DNA of 64,000 nt from assembly GCF_007678255.1 (NCBI RefSeq), contig NZ_VEED01000001.1, positions 687,490 to 751,489 on the forward strand, given 5' to 3'. Made by a program: the position numbers and the translations under genes. The DNA comes from Bacillus sp. X1(2014). GTDB taxonomy: Bacteria > Bacillota > Bacilli > Bacillales_B > DSM-18226. Positions 1-8,717 of this stretch are shown one piece after another. Positions within the stretch are counted from its first letter, which is position 1. Every line of letters begins with the position of its first letter. Below the pieces are notes generated by a model. It had not been told where the DNA came from. It saw nothing but the letters and a program-made list of their open reading frames with translations, and searched no databases.

Positions 1-249
1 AACACGTTATGTAAAACACATTGTGTTCGCTTCATTCGGATAACGGCTTATGCCGGTGCATCTTTACACGGAAAGCGGAAGTAGCTGAATAGCTATTGCT
101 TTTAATCGTGGTCCCGATGCCAACTCAGGAGGTGAACTTCTCTTATCCTTACCATAAAAGTGCTTTCAGTCGCGGCACTTTCTCCCTAAATGGTTTTAAA
201 TAAGATACTTTTCTCCGTCATCGTCATTTAATATTCCATATTGTTCATT
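1..249 (-). ncRNA. T-box leader (Phe type) of off-window pheS
   Basis: Read on the minus strand, the DNA after ysgA has T-box stem I features: a GGAGA/AGGGAGAAAG start, a GACTGAAAGC loop, then a specifier region GAAGTTCACC in which TTC (Phe) is followed by A. Further on comes the CCGTTATC...AATGAAG segment that usually precedes the antiterminator. The antiterminator, terminator and gene lie beyond the window edge. In B. subtilis pheS-pheT follows ysgA, so uncharged tRNA-Phe probably controls pheST here. The specifier was assigned by eye. Confidence 0.72.
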
Positions 250-279
250 ATTATATAATAATTCTCCACGCAAGGTCAA
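250..279 (-). promoter_or_regulatory. SigA promoter of the pheS T-box transcript
   Basis: On the minus strand TTGACC (274-279) and TATAAT (250-255) are separated by 18 bp, just downstream of the ysgA stop and immediately before the T-box stem I. Confidence 0.7.
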
Positions 280-291
280 ACTAGTTTACGC

Positions 292-1041
292 CTATTTTTT
301 CAAATAATAAAGGAGGATTCCCGTTGCAACGGCCACATTTAGTGACTCACTTTTCCCGTAAATCGGGATATAAAGGTTAGCTGTTGTACTCGCAAGAATA
401 TCTTTGCCGACACCATTTCCTTCATTTCCAACAATTAAGGCAAACGAATCACCTGTAGAAATATCAGTATATGCAGAGGCCCCTTCAAGTGCTGTACCAT
501 AAACAGGAATATTTTTTTCGTGCAGCTTTTCGATCCACTCATGAAGGTCCCCTCTAATTATCGGCAAGTGAAAGTGACTTCCTTGTGCGGACCTTAGAAC
601 CTTAGAGTTATATATATCTACACTTCCACGTCCAACCACAACAGCGTCAATCCCGGCTGCATCTGCCGTGCGGATCATAGTTCCGAGATTGCCTGGGTCC
701 TGAACTGCATCAATGAACAGGTAGGTTTTTGCATTATGTACTTCCGCAGCTGCGATTCTGCACACAGCATAAATTCCTTGCGGTGCTTCTGTATCAGATA
801 ATGAATTTGATATCTCTTCAGTAACTTGTGTGATTGGTGTGGAACTAGCATCCCATCGGGAAGGTAAATCCACTTTTTCAGAAACAATGATTTCTAAAAT
901 CTGTTCTCCTTGTTTCAGCGCTTCCTCCACTAAATGGAAGCCTTCCACTAAAAATGTTCCTGATTTATCCCGCTCTTTTTTCGTTAACAGCTTTTTCCAT
1001 AGTTTAACTTTCGGATTATTTATTGATTCAATATGCTTCAA
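292..1041 (-). CDS. ysgA: TrmH/SpoU-family RNA 2'-O-ribose methyltransferase
   Basis: A 249-aa SpoU/TrmH-family enzyme that would transfer a methyl group from SAM to a ribose 2'-OH of rRNA or tRNA; the exact target cannot be read from sequence. An N-terminal substrate-binding region (about 1-100) precedes the knotted SPOUT domain. Motif 1 is DPGNLGTMIRTADAAG (115-130), motif 2 is IVGNEGNGV near 205, and motif 3 is SESLNVAVATG near 231. The start is TTG at 1041, supported by GGAG 8 nt upstream. As in B. subtilis it lies between sspI (divergent) and pheS (downstream). Confidence 0.88.
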   Translation of the reverse strand: MKHIESINNPKVKLWKKLLTKKERDKSGTFLVEGFHLVEEALKQGEQILEIIVSEKVDLPSRWDASSTPITQVTEEISNSLSDTEAPQGIYAVCRIAAAEVHNAKTYLFIDAVQDPGNLGTMIRTADAAGIDAVVVGRGSVDIYNSKVLRSAQGSHFHLPIIRGDLHEWIEKLHEKNIPVYGTALEGASAYTDISTGDSFALIVGNEGNGVGKDILASTTANLYIPIYGKSESLNVAVATGILLYYLKK

Positions 1042-1130
1042 AACCCGCTCTCCTTTTACAATAACGATGATTTTTATATTATAGCCTAATAAAAATACAT
1101 AATAAAACCAAAAATAGAAAACATATTAAA

Positions 1131-1256
1131 AGAAAAGCGAAAGCGCCTTGTCCAGGGGCGACAAGCATAAGACAAGCACTGACAGAAGGCGCCGTTTGCC
1201 TTCCGAAATGATTGGCTTATGTCTCGAGCCCCTAGGCGCTGTAGCTAGACAGTTCT
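1131..1256 (+). repeat. Dispersed hairpin repeat, copy A
   Basis: About 126 bp. It starts AGAAAAGCGAAAGCGCCTTG and ends CCTAGGCGCTGTAGCTAGAC. Nested complementary blocks AGCGCC/GGCGCT, AGGGGC/GCCCCT and CATAAG/CTTATG surround a central GAAGGC..GCCTTC hairpin. Related copies lie at 8195-8317 (minus), 9845-9991 (diverged), 44545-44670 and 47024-47059 (minus, minimal). It fills the gap between ysgA and sspI. Confidence 0.85.
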
Positions 1257-1307
1257 CCAGGTTCAGAGTTTTAGACTTTATTATTTATTGAAAAGGAGTG
1301 CATATAC

Positions 1308-1514
1308 ATGAATTTAAATTTACGTAACGCGATTGTTCACAATGTTGCTGGGAATACACAAGACCAATTAGAAGATACGATTGTTGATGCGATTCAAAAC
1401 GGGGAAGAAAAAATGCTCCCGGGTCTCGGTGTTTTATTTGAAATCATTTGGAAAAATTCATCCGAAGAAGAGAAAAAAGAAATGCTAACAACTCTTGAAA
1501 GTGGGTTAAAGTAG
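1308..1514 (+). CDS. sspI: Small acid-soluble spore protein SspI
   Basis: A 68-aa acidic protein matching SspI, a minor small acid-soluble protein of the spore core expressed late in the forespore. The N-terminal [15 protein letters not shown] block and the [20 protein letters not shown] segment are typical. AAGGAGTG lies 7 nt before the ATG. It is monocistronic, divergent from ysgA as in B. subtilis, and closed by a terminator 19 nt after the stop. A SigG promoter is expected but I could not place one with confidence. Confidence 0.93.
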   Translation: MNLNLRNAIVHNVAGNTQDQLEDTIVDAIQNGEEKMLPGLGVLFEIIWKNSSEEEKKEMLTTLESGLK

Positions 1515-1532
1515 TCATAGGTTGGTTAAAGG

Positions 1533-1565
1533 GCTGTCAATCAGTTAAGGTTGACAGCTTTTTTC
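1533..1565 (+). terminator. Terminator of sspI
   Basis: GCTGTCAA / TTGACAGC stem with a 10-nt loop followed by six T. Confidence 0.85.
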
Positions 1566-1650
1566 TGTAAAGATTTAAACTTTCAGTTCAATTAGATGCA
1601 ATAATAAATGTTTTAATGTTGATATATAAAGACTATCTGCAATTCAGACA

Positions 1651-1799
1651 CTCAATGAGCGAATGTTTGGTTCATTGAGCGAATTTGGGCATTCAATCGG
1701 CGAATTCTCTCGCTCAATCAGCGAATTTCACCTTTCAATCGGCGAATTCTCATGCTCAATCAGCGAATTTCACCTTTCAATCAGCGATTCAAAAACTCG
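1651..1799. repeat. 21-bp tandem repeat, about seven units
   Basis: TCAAT(C/G)(A/G)GCGAAT begins at 1652, 1672, 1693, 1714, 1735, 1756 and 1777, so the period is 21 bp (20 once). Two alternating subtypes, ending TCTC or TTCACC, suggest duplication of a 42-bp dimer. It lies in the converging gap between sspI and ysdC. One plus-strand frame stays open for about 40 codons, but it has no ribosome-binding site. Confidence 0.9.
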
Positions 1800-1802
1800 A
1801 AT

Positions 1803-1831
1803 AAAAAATCCCCGGTAAAGTTCTACCGGGG
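1803..1831 (-). terminator. Terminator of ysdC
   Basis: On the minus strand CCCCGGTA / TACCGGGG with a 6-nt loop, followed by an AT-rich T tract. Confidence 0.88.
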
Positions 1832-1844
1832 ACCTCACAATAAG

Positions 1845-2930
1845 TTATTCAAACGTAATTTTATCAACCATCTCACGGTCTAAACGCTTGATAACTTCCA
1901 CAATCAGTTTCACCGCGTTTTCGTAATCATCACGATGGAGCATCGCTGCATGAGAATGAATATATCTAGTCGCAATCGTAATGGCCAATGCTGGAACCCC
2001 TTTATGGGTCAAATGGATCGACCCTGCATCCGTACCACCGCCAGGAATTGATTCGAACTGGTAAGGAATGTTCAATTCATCAGCAGTATCGGTCACTAAA
2101 TCGCGCAACCCTTTATGGGCTACAAGAGAGGCATCATAAATGACAACCTGTGGACCCTTGCCCATTTTACTCATGGCTTCTCTTTCAGAAACTCCCGGTG
2201 TATCGCCGGCAATACCGACATCAACCGCAAAACCGATATCTGGGTCAATTTTGGCAGTTGCCGTCTTGGCACCACGCAAACCAACCTCTTCCTGAACATT
2301 TCCGACACCATAGACAACATTAGGATGGTCTACACCTTTCAGCTGCTTTAACACATCGATGGCAATGGCACAGCCAATCCGGTTATCCCAAGCTTTAGCT
2401 AATAACATCTTTTCATTGTTCATAACGGTAAATTCAAAATAAGGGACAACCATATCTCCCGGACGAACTCCCCACTCCGTAACTTCCGCACGGCTTGAAG
2501 CACCTACATCAATAAACATGTCTTTAATTTCCACAGGTTTCTTGCGTGCTTCTGGTGATAAAATATGCGGCGGCTTGGATCCGATAATTCCGGTTACATC
2601 TCCCTTTCTCGTTACAATCGTCACGCGCTGGGCAAGCATGACCTGGCCCCACCAGCCGCCAACCGGTTGAAAACGAAGGAAACCTTTATCATCAATTTGG
2701 GTAATCATGAAGCCAACTTCATCTAAATGACCAGCGACCATAATTTTCGGGCCGCCTTCTTTACCTACCTTTTTAGCAATTAAACTGCCAAGTCCATCGG
2801 TTGTGAGTTCATCCGCAAATGGTTCTATGTATTTTTTCATAACTTCGCGAACTTCACGCTCATTACCAGGAATTCCTTTGGCATCCGTTAACTCTTTGAA
2901 CATCGTCAAGGTTTCATCTAGTTTTGTCAT
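1845..2930 (-). CDS. ysdC: M42-family aminopeptidase (glutamyl aminopeptidase-like)
   Basis: A 361-aa cytosolic di-metal aminopeptidase of the M42 family, the same length as B. subtilis YsdC. Metal-binding signatures are visible: [10 protein letters not shown] (first His/Asp), WDNR (bridging Asp), [11 protein letters not shown] (catalytic and metal Glu), the VDVG region, and a C-terminal [13 protein letters not shown] (metal His). I chose the ATG at 2930 because GGGGGCG lies 7 nt upstream; an in-frame upstream ATG at 2957 has no such support. Likely role: trimming N-terminal residues from peptides released by protein turnover. Confidence 0.9.
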   Translation of the reverse strand: MTKLDETLTMFKELTDAKGIPGNEREVREVMKKYIEPFADELTTDGLGSLIAKKVGKEGGPKIMVAGHLDEVGFMITQIDDKGFLRFQPVGGWWGQVMLAQRVTIVTRKGDVTGIIGSKPPHILSPEARKKPVEIKDMFIDVGASSRAEVTEWGVRPGDMVVPYFEFTVMNNEKMLLAKAWDNRIGCAIAIDVLKQLKGVDHPNVVYGVGNVQEEVGLRGAKTATAKIDPDIGFAVDVGIAGDTPGVSEREAMSKMGKGPQVVIYDASLVAHKGLRDLVTDTADELNIPYQFESIPGGGTDAGSIHLTHKGVPALAITIATRYIHSHAAMLHRDDYENAVKLIVEVIKRLDREMVDKITFE

Positions 2931-3046
2931 TATTTCGCCCCCTTTGTATAGGTACAATTTTATTATACAGAAGTATATTGTTAAGTTACAAATTTAGCCT
3001 GATTGGATGAAATAACGCACCATCCTTTGAATCTTTAAGTAGTTCA

Positions 3047-3076
3047 TGGAATCTAGGCTTCATGGATAACATGTAT
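3047..3076 (+). promoter_or_regulatory. Possible SigG-type promoter of the germination operon
   Basis: TGGAAT (3047-3052), 17-bp spacer, CATGTAT (3070-3076) about 100 bp before the first gene. The match to the forespore SigG consensus is partial; it was chosen because receptor operons are SigG-dependent in relatives. Confidence 0.35.
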
Positions 3077-3172
3077 CTCTATGGAGAATATTAAATAAAA
3101 AGGAATACTTTGTTAGGAATGGGTTGTTTTGTATCTCATAAGCTTTTCTTACTGCAAAAGGGAGATAAATTA

Positions 3173-4270
3173 ATGATTAAGGAAAAAATTAGTGCAATCC
3201 AGCTTGTTTATTTAATGGCAGGCTATGTATTAGGGACAGCGATGATTCTGGGTTTAGGGGCTGACACGAAGCAGGATGCATGGATCTATATCCTAATCGG
3301 CATGGTATCCAGTCTACTATTAATGGTTGTTTATACTCAATTATCAACCTATTATTCAGGGGATACACTCGTTCAGATGCTGCCAAAGATAATCGGAAGG
3401 TTTCTTTCCTATCCCGTAATCCTGCTTTATATTGTGCATTTTACCTATTCTGCCGCAAGAGCGTGCAGAGAATTGGGGGATCTGATTGTCACCACCATCT
3501 TAACTGAAACCCCAATCTTAGTAGTAATAGGAAGCTTTATGGTGTTAATGATCTATTGTTTGCTGGGCGGAGTAGAGACTTTGGGGCGAATGGCGGAAAT
3601 CATCTTTCCTATCTATATTTTTGCACTTATCCTGATTTGGCTTCTCTTATTTAGCGTTGAACCATTTGATGTAAAAAATCTAACTCCTGTTTTAGGTAAT
3701 GGAGTACAACCTTTATTGAAAAAATCAATTCCAACTGCCATAAACTTCCCTTTTGGCGAAACCATTGTCATTATGATGTTTTTTCCTTTTTTAAGCAATA
3801 AAAAACATATAAGAAAGATAGGATTGTCTGCTCTAGTAATCGGAGGAATCCTATTAACAATTAATTCTATTATGATGCTTTCTACGCTAGGACCGGAAAT
3901 TTACAGCAGAGATCTTTTTACCCTGCTTGCTGCAACTCAAATGGTTTCTGTTGCAGACTTTCTTGAGCGGTTTGATGCCCTTGTTATTTTAATGATGGTA
4001 GCAGGTGTATTTTTTAAGGTGGGAGGATTTACATTCGGTGCTTCCGTTGCCATATCTCAATTATTCAAGTTAAAACAAACTCGTTCCGTACTGATATCAC
4101 TAGGGTTAATTATTACCCCCTTATCACTAATAACCTCATCTAATTATGTTGAACATATAGATTTTGGATTTAAGTTTTTTGTTCCATATTTTTTAACTCT
4201 ATTACAAATCATTGTGCCGATTTTAATATTATTTACCGCAATGATTCGTAAAAAATTGGGCCTTTTATAG
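3173..4270 (+). CDS. Spore germination receptor B subunit (GerAB/GerKB-type permease)
   Basis: A 365-aa integral membrane protein with about ten hydrophobic helices, of the spore-germination permease family within the APC superfamily. In GerA-type receptors the B subunit sits in the spore inner membrane and binds the germinant. The start at ATG 3173 is supported by GGGAGA 7 nt upstream; the longer frame (3110) lacks a site. Early residues KEKISAIQLVYLMAGYVLGT fit the first helix of the family. It is followed by A, C and a small D-like gene in one operon. The germinant cannot be inferred. Confidence 0.88.
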   Translation: MIKEKISAIQLVYLMAGYVLGTAMILGLGADTKQDAWIYILIGMVSSLLLMVVYTQLSTYYSGDTLVQMLPKIIGRFLSYPVILLYIVHFTYSAARACRELGDLIVTTILTETPILVVIGSFMVLMIYCLLGGVETLGRMAEIIFPIYIFALILIWLLLFSVEPFDVKNLTPVLGNGVQPLLKKSIPTAINFPFGETIVIMMFFPFLSNKKHIRKIGLSALVIGGILLTINSIMMLSTLGPEIYSRDLFTLLAATQMVSVADFLERFDALVILMMVAGVFFKVGGFTFGASVAISQLFKLKQTRSVLISLGLIITPLSLITSSNYVEHIDFGFKFFVPYFLTLLQIIVPILILFTAMIRKKLGLL

Positions 4271-4301
4271 TCTCATTTAATCAATAAGGGTGGTACGTTC
4301 A

Positions 4302-5861
4302 TTGAAAACTTTAAGACGGATTAAAAAATTATATTCGACTTTCCAAAATCAAAACGGAGTCAAAACTCAGGAGGAAAAAGGAAACGATCAATTATCAGGA
4401 TTTCTTCAGGAAGATTTTTTACAGGTAAAGCATTATTTTGAAGGGGCTTCAGATTTCAGATATCGTGAACTTCAAATAAATTCTACATACTCGGCTATGA
4501 TTTTTTATCTCGATGGATTAGTAGGTATAGAAAGAATTGAATTAAACGTCATCACTCCTTTACTCAAAAACAATAATGCATTCCTAAATAACCCTAAACC
4601 GACAATTGAGACCATCGTAGAAGAACTAAGTTCAGCTCAAGTAAAACAAGGGGAAACACTGCAGGAAGTGATTAATCATATTTTGTTAGGTGACACTGTT
4701 TTATTGATTAATGGATATAAACAATTCCTTTTTATTAGTGAACAAGCATGGGAAAAGCGCTCCATTGAAGAACCCCTATCCGAGGCGGTCGTTTTAGGAC
4801 CAAGAGAAGGCTTTACTGAAAATATCCGAACGAATACAAGTATGATTCGAAGACGATTAAGAACAACAAAGCTTAAATTCGAAAGTATACAGATCGGGAA
4901 CCTTTCCCAAACCGAAGTAGTCATTACCTATCTTGATGGAATTGCACAACATTCAATCATTGAAGAAGTTCGCAGCAGATTAAACCAGATTAATATTGAT
5001 GCGATTGAGGATAGCGGTTACATTGTGGAGCTTATTGAGGATCATCCTTTCTCTGTGTTTCCGCAAATATTGCAAACTGAAAGGCCTGATCGAGTGGTCG
5101 GTAACCTTCTGGAAGGCAGAATTGGGATTATCGTTGAAAATAGCCCTTTTGCTCTTGTTGTTCCTGTTACTTTTTTTCAAATGATGAGTTCCCCTGAAGA
5201 CTATTATGGAAAGTTTATTATGGCAACCTTTATTCGATTCATCCGCTATCTATTTTTATTGGTTGCACTATTGTTTCCCTCCATTTATATCGCTGTGACT
5301 ACCTTCCATCAGGAATTACTGCCAACCAATCTTTTGTTTAGTGTTGCAGCTTCACGGGAAAAGGTGCCCTTTCCAGCGGTTATCGAAGCCCTATTAATGG
5401 AAATAACCTTTGAAGCATTACGTGAAGCAGGTTTACGGCTGCCGCGGCCAATTGGATCAACAGTTAGTATTGTTGGAGCATTAGTAATCGGTCAAGCTGC
5501 TGTTGAGGCGGGAATTGTTTCCGCTCCATTAGTTATTGTTGTATCCACTACAGGCATTGCATCATTTATGTTTCCTAGTTATACCCTAACTGGAGCTATT
5601 CGGATCCTTCGGTTTTTAATGATTTTTTTATCCGCAACATTAGGGTTTTATGGAATCCTATTAGGAGTTTTCTTTATTTTAGTTCACCTTGTTCAACTGC
5701 GCTCCTTTGGTGTTCCTTATTTGGCCCCAGTTGCCCCACTTAATTTTAACAACCTTAAAGATGTTTTTGTTCGTGCTCCTTGGTGGAGGATGAATGAACG
5801 GCCAGAACAAACAGGAAAAAGAAATTTGAGGAGATTAAGTCCCCGCAACCGTAAAAACTAG
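4302..5861 (+). CDS. Spore germination receptor A subunit (GerAA/GerKA-type)
   Basis: A 519-aa GerA-family A subunit: a soluble N-terminal half (about 1-280) followed by five or so membrane helices, beginning near FIRFIRYLFLLVALLFPSIYIAV. Family signatures include YLDGLVGIERIELNVI, GRIGIIVENSPFALVVPVTFFQMMSSPEDYY and FPAVIEALLMEITFEALREAGLRLPRPIGSTVSIVGALVIGQAAV (given here in parts). A GTG at 4290 opens the frame but overlaps the AGGGTGG site, so TTG at 4302, 8 nt after it, is preferred. It starts 31 nt after the B subunit. Confidence 0.86.
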   Translation: MKTLRRIKKLYSTFQNQNGVKTQEEKGNDQLSGFLQEDFLQVKHYFEGASDFRYRELQINSTYSAMIFYLDGLVGIERIELNVITPLLKNNNAFLNNPKPTIETIVEELSSAQVKQGETLQEVINHILLGDTVLLINGYKQFLFISEQAWEKRSIEEPLSEAVVLGPREGFTENIRTNTSMIRRRLRTTKLKFESIQIGNLSQTEVVITYLDGIAQHSIIEEVRSRLNQINIDAIEDSGYIVELIEDHPFSVFPQILQTERPDRVVGNLLEGRIGIIVENSPFALVVPVTFFQMMSSPEDYYGKFIMATFIRFIRYLFLLVALLFPSIYIAVTTFHQELLPTNLLFSVAASREKVPFPAVIEALLMEITFEALREAGLRLPRPIGSTVSIVGALVIGQAAVEAGIVSAPLVIVVSTTGIASFMFPSYTLTGAIRILRFLMIFLSATLGFYGILLGVFFILVHLVQLRSFGVPYLAPVAPLNFNNLKDVFVRAPWWRMNERPEQTGKRNLRRLSPRNRKN

Positions 5862-5887
5862 TTCGTTTAAAAGGACGGGATGGGATT

Positions 5888-7042
5888 ATGAAGGTGATTA
5901 GAAAACTGCTATTAGGAGTCATAAACGTTTTTTTGCTTACAGGATGTTGGAACCGGATTGAAGTAAATGATATTGCCATTGTTACTGCGATTGGATTAGA
6001 CCTTGTGGAAGACAATATGATTCGCTTAACCCTTCAAGTGGCCATACCAACTAAGCTAGGACCAACTGGAGGAAGTAGTGGAGGAGGAAAAGATCACAGT
6101 ACATTTGTCATTTCAGAGAAAGGTGTCACGGTTTCTGAAGCGTACCGAAATTTACAAATGAAGCTATCGAGACGTGTATTCTTTTCTCAAAGCAGGGTCT
6201 TGTTAATCAGTGAGTCTTTAGCTAGAAAGGGAATTTTTAATATTATTGACTTTTATACAAGGTTCCATCAACCTCGAATGAACAGTTTTATTATGTTTAC
6301 AGAAGGAGCGGCTTCCGAAGTTATTAAAAACATACCAAATTTAGAAAGTGTTTCAGCAGAGGAAACGAAGGAACTTGCAAAGCTAAGTGTAGGTTTAAAG
6401 GTTTATGTCAGGGACTTTTTAAACATGCTTCTTACAGACGGATTAGAACCATATGCCCCTCAGTATAAATTAACTTCAGTAGAAGTAGATACAGAAAATG
6501 AATCAGGAAAAATACAGGCTATTAATGGGGCTGCTGTATTTAAAAAAGACAAGCTAATAGGTTGGATGGATGAAACTGAAACCCGGGGAATTTTATGGCT
6601 TCGTAATGAAATTGAAGGAGGAGTCATTACTATTACAGTCCCAAAGGAAAAAGGCGGGGGAAATATTAGTTTTGATATTATTAGATCAAAAACACAAATC
6701 CTTCCTCATCATGAACATGGACAAATGAAAATTACAGTTAATGTTGCCTCAGAAATGAGTGCAATTGAAAATACTTCAAAGCTAGTATTATTTAATCCAA
6801 AAGTAATCGAAGAGATCCAAAAAAATATTGAAAAGGAGATTAAGGGTCGAATTCAATTAGTAGTAAATACGGCTCAAAAAGATTTTCAATCAGACATATT
6901 TGGATTTGGCCAAGCCGTTTATCGAGAATATCCAAAAGCATGGAATACATTTTATAAGAAGAATTGGAACCATGAGTTTTCACAAGTAGAAGTAAACATC
7001 AATTCAAAAGTTTATGTTAGAAGAATCGGCTTAAGTAAGTGA
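5888..7042 (+). CDS. Spore germination receptor C subunit (Ger(x)C lipoprotein)
   Basis: A 384-aa lipoprotein of the Ger(x)C family. A basic start and hydrophobic stretch lead to the lipobox LLTGC, so Cys20 would be diacylglycerol-modified and anchor the protein to the outer face of the spore inner membrane. The following CWNRIEVNDIAIVTAIGLDL is characteristic of C subunits. An AAGGACGGG site precedes the ATG. It lies 26 nt after the A subunit and completes a B-A-C receptor; the gene order differs from the A-B-C order of B. subtilis gerA. Confidence 0.88.
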   Translation: MKVIRKLLLGVINVFLLTGCWNRIEVNDIAIVTAIGLDLVEDNMIRLTLQVAIPTKLGPTGGSSGGGKDHSTFVISEKGVTVSEAYRNLQMKLSRRVFFSQSRVLLISESLARKGIFNIIDFYTRFHQPRMNSFIMFTEGAASEVIKNIPNLESVSAEETKELAKLSVGLKVYVRDFLNMLLTDGLEPYAPQYKLTSVEVDTENESGKIQAINGAAVFKKDKLIGWMDETETRGILWLRNEIEGGVITITVPKEKGGGNISFDIIRSKTQILPHHEHGQMKITVNVASEMSAIENTSKLVLFNPKVIEEIQKNIEKEIKGRIQLVVNTAQKDFQSDIFGFGQAVYREYPKAWNTFYKKNWNHEFSQVEVNINSKVYVRRIGLSK

Positions 7043-7070
7043 AGAAATACTTCATTAAAAGGAATGGAAA

Positions 7071-7235
7071 ATGTTTAAGATTTTTTTGATGATTTTTACC
7101 TTCGTTATAATCTTTTCCTGGGAAGCTTTACGTTTAATACGAAAAAAGGAAATAAAAGAACTAGTTGTTTTTTCTATTCTTTCATTAATCGGCTTAGTAT
7201 TGAGTATTATGGTAGTTATCCGATCATTTATCTAA
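7071..7235 (+). CDS. Small two-helix membrane protein, germination D-subunit-like
   Basis: A 54-aa reading frame (ATG 7071, TAA 7233-7235) preceded by AAAAGGA 8 nt upstream and lying 28 nt after the C subunit. It has two hydrophobic segments, FKIFLMIFTFVIIFSW (about 2-17) and LVVFSILSLIGLVLSIMVVI (about 31-50), separated by a charged linker RLIRKKEIKE. Tiny two-helix D proteins are described beside several Bacillus germination receptors and modulate their response. Assignment rests on position, size and topology, not on sequence recognition. Confidence 0.72.
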   Translation: MFKIFLMIFTFVIIFSWEALRLIRKKEIKELVVFSILSLIGLVLSIMVVIRSFI

Positions 7236-7366
7236 TTCGTATAAAAGGGGGACCATACTAATTTTTACTCTCAAAAAACTATGAAATGGACATTCTCACC
7301 TTTTTAAAGAAGTTGGAAGCTGCAAAGTCCAAATTCTAATGAAGGAACGAATGTCCAATCATACTT

Positions 7367-7801
7367 TTATTTACCGGAAGAACCGAATCCACCTTCTGAT
7401 CTACCCGTATCCTCTAATATTTCTGTTTCAATAAGGTTAACTTTTAAGACTGGGGCAATAACCATTTGGGCAATTCTCATTTGTTTTTCAATCGTAAAAT
7501 CTTCTTTCCCATGATTAATAAGGATAATTTTTATTTCCCCTCGGTACCCTTCATCAATAGTCCCCGGACTATTAAGCACAGTTATAGAGTGTTTTAAGGC
7601 TAGACCACTTCTTGGCCTAATCTGTGCCTCCGTTCCTTTAGGTAATTCAATTTGTATACCCGTTCTTATTAAGGCTGCCTCCCCTGCTTTGATTATTTTT
7701 TCTTCAATAGAAAATAAATCTAATCCAGCATCACCTTCATATGCTCGATGGGGTAATACAGCCTCATCGTCTATTAATTTAACTTTCAATTGATATTCCA
7801 T
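7367..7801 (-). CDS. dut: dUTP diphosphatase (trimeric dUTPase)
   Basis: A 144-aa trimeric-type dUTPase hydrolysing dUTP to dUMP and pyrophosphate, which keeps uracil out of DNA and feeds thymidylate synthesis. The five family motifs are visible in order: [31 protein letters not shown] (with the catalytic Asp), the IAQMVI region, and the C-terminal [12 protein letters not shown] flap. A GAGG site precedes the ATG. The gene lies between the germination operon and ysdA, a position it does not have in B. subtilis 168, where dUTPase genes are phage-borne. Confidence 0.93.
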   Translation of the reverse strand: MEYQLKVKLIDDEAVLPHRAYEGDAGLDLFSIEEKIIKAGEAALIRTGIQIELPKGTEAQIRPRSGLALKHSITVLNSPGTIDEGYRGEIKIILINHGKEDFTIEKQMRIAQMVIAPVLKVNLIETEILEDTGRSEGGFGSSGK

Positions 7802-7878
7802 TTCGAACCTCGTTTCAAGAAATTTTTATGTAACTTAATTGATTACGTATGCATTGTTTAGCCGCAAAGACGCGGCTT

Positions 7879-8139
7879 TTATAATAAAAACTTGATTAAC
7901 AGAACTAATTCAATCACTGCAAGGACCGGGAAACCAATCTTAAATGAAGTATGCTTCGTTTTATGTCTATAAAGCTGCATGCCTGCTGTCGCACCTATAG
8001 CACCGCCAAATAACGCCACTAGCCATAAGGTCCGCTCGCGGATTCGGTATTCATGCTTTTTAGCCCGCCTCTTATCTTCCCACATAATCACAAGTCCTGC
8101 TATATTCATGATCAAATATGCCACTACCCATATAACCAT
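7879..8139 (-). CDS. ysdA: DUF1294 membrane protein YsdA
   Basis: An 86-aa DUF1294 protein with three hydrophobic segments: VIWVVAYLIMNIAGLVIMW, LWLVALFGGAIGATAGMQLY and FPVLAVIELVLLIKFLL. The AxxGGxxGAxxGMxxxRHKTKHxxF signature is present in fragments (FGGAIGATAGM, HKTKHTSF). The start is ATG 8139 with AAGGGGG 9 nt upstream; the frame runs further upstream only because it reads into repeat copy B. Function unknown. In B. subtilis ysdA also follows rplT. Confidence 0.82.
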   Translation of the reverse strand: MVIWVVAYLIMNIAGLVIMWEDKRRAKKHEYRIRERTLWLVALFGGAIGATAGMQLYRHKTKHTSFKIGFPVLAVIELVLLIKFLL

Positions 8140-8159
8140 CCCCCGTATCCCCCTTATAG

Positions 8160-8190
8160 AAAAAGCCATCCTCATAAGAGAATGGCTTTT
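8160..8190 (-). terminator. Terminator between rplT and ysdA
   Basis: Minus-strand AAAAGCCAT...ATGGCTTTTT hairpin with a T run; it would end the infC-rpmI-rplT transcript after the repeat element. An A/T-rich arm on both sides makes it possibly bidirectional. Confidence 0.7.
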
Positions 8191-8194
8191 GATA

Positions 8195-8317
8195 TGTCTA
8201 GCTACAGCGCCTAGGGGCTCGGGGTCATAAGCCAATCCGTCAAGAAGGTTAAAAAACAACCTTCTCGCCGCCTCGTCTTATGCCTGTCGCCCCTGGTCAA
8301 GGCGCTTTCGCTTTTCT
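8195..8317 (-). repeat. Dispersed hairpin repeat, copy B
   Basis: Reverse-complement orientation. Ends AGAAAAGCGAAAGCGCCTTG and CCTAGGCGCTGTAGCTAGAC are identical to copy A, as are the AGGGGC/GCCCCT and CATAAG/CTTATG arms. The central hairpin differs (GAAGGTT/AACCTTC) but stays paired. It sits between the rplT stop and the terminator before ysdA, so it is probably transcribed. Confidence 0.88.
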
Positions 8318-8319
8318 AA

Positions 8320-8679
8320 TTACTTGTTAATGTTTTGTTTTGCAACGTTTGCTAATTCAGCAAATGCGTTTGCATCGCTTACTGCTAATTCAGCAAGCAT
8401 CTTGCGGTTTACTTCGATACCAGCAAGCTTTAAGCCATGCATTAAACGGCTGTAAGAAAGACCATTCATACGAGCTGCTGCATTGATACGAGTAATCCAA
8501 AGTTTGCGGAAGTCGCGTTTTTTCTGACGACGATCGCGGAAAGCATACATTAAAGATTTCATAACTTGTTGGTTAGCTACTTTATATAATGTATGTTTTG
8601 AACCGAAATAACCTTTTGCTAATTTAAGAACTTTTTTACGACGTTTGCGCGTAACTGTACCGCCTTTTACACGTGGCAT
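8320..8679 (-). CDS. rplT: 50S ribosomal protein L20
   Basis: A 119-aa, strongly basic L20, which binds 23S rRNA early in 50S assembly and in Bacillus also represses its own operon through the infC leader. The start [24 protein letters not shown] and the [21 protein letters not shown] block are diagnostic. It ends the infC-rpmI-rplT operon, 38 nt after rpmI. Confidence 0.97.
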   Translation of the reverse strand: MPRVKGGTVTRKRRKKVLKLAKGYFGSKHTLYKVANQQVMKSLMYAFRDRRQKKRDFRKLWITRINAAARMNGLSYSRLMHGLKLAGIEVNRKMLAELAVSDANAFAELANVAKQNINK

Positions 8680-8717
8680 TTAATTTCCCTCCAATATATA
8701 AATCGATCACTTAATTT

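Noticed and set aside
1..249. Lysine or ydaO-type riboswitch at the left edge
   Set aside because: A GAGGTGAAC stretch looked similar at first, but on the minus strand the promoter, stem I motifs and TTC specifier fit a T-box before pheS.
1651..1799. 21-bp repeats as a coding repeat (open frame QSAN...)
   Set aside because: The frame is about 40 codons, has no ribosome-binding site or good start, and lies between two terminators in a convergent gap.
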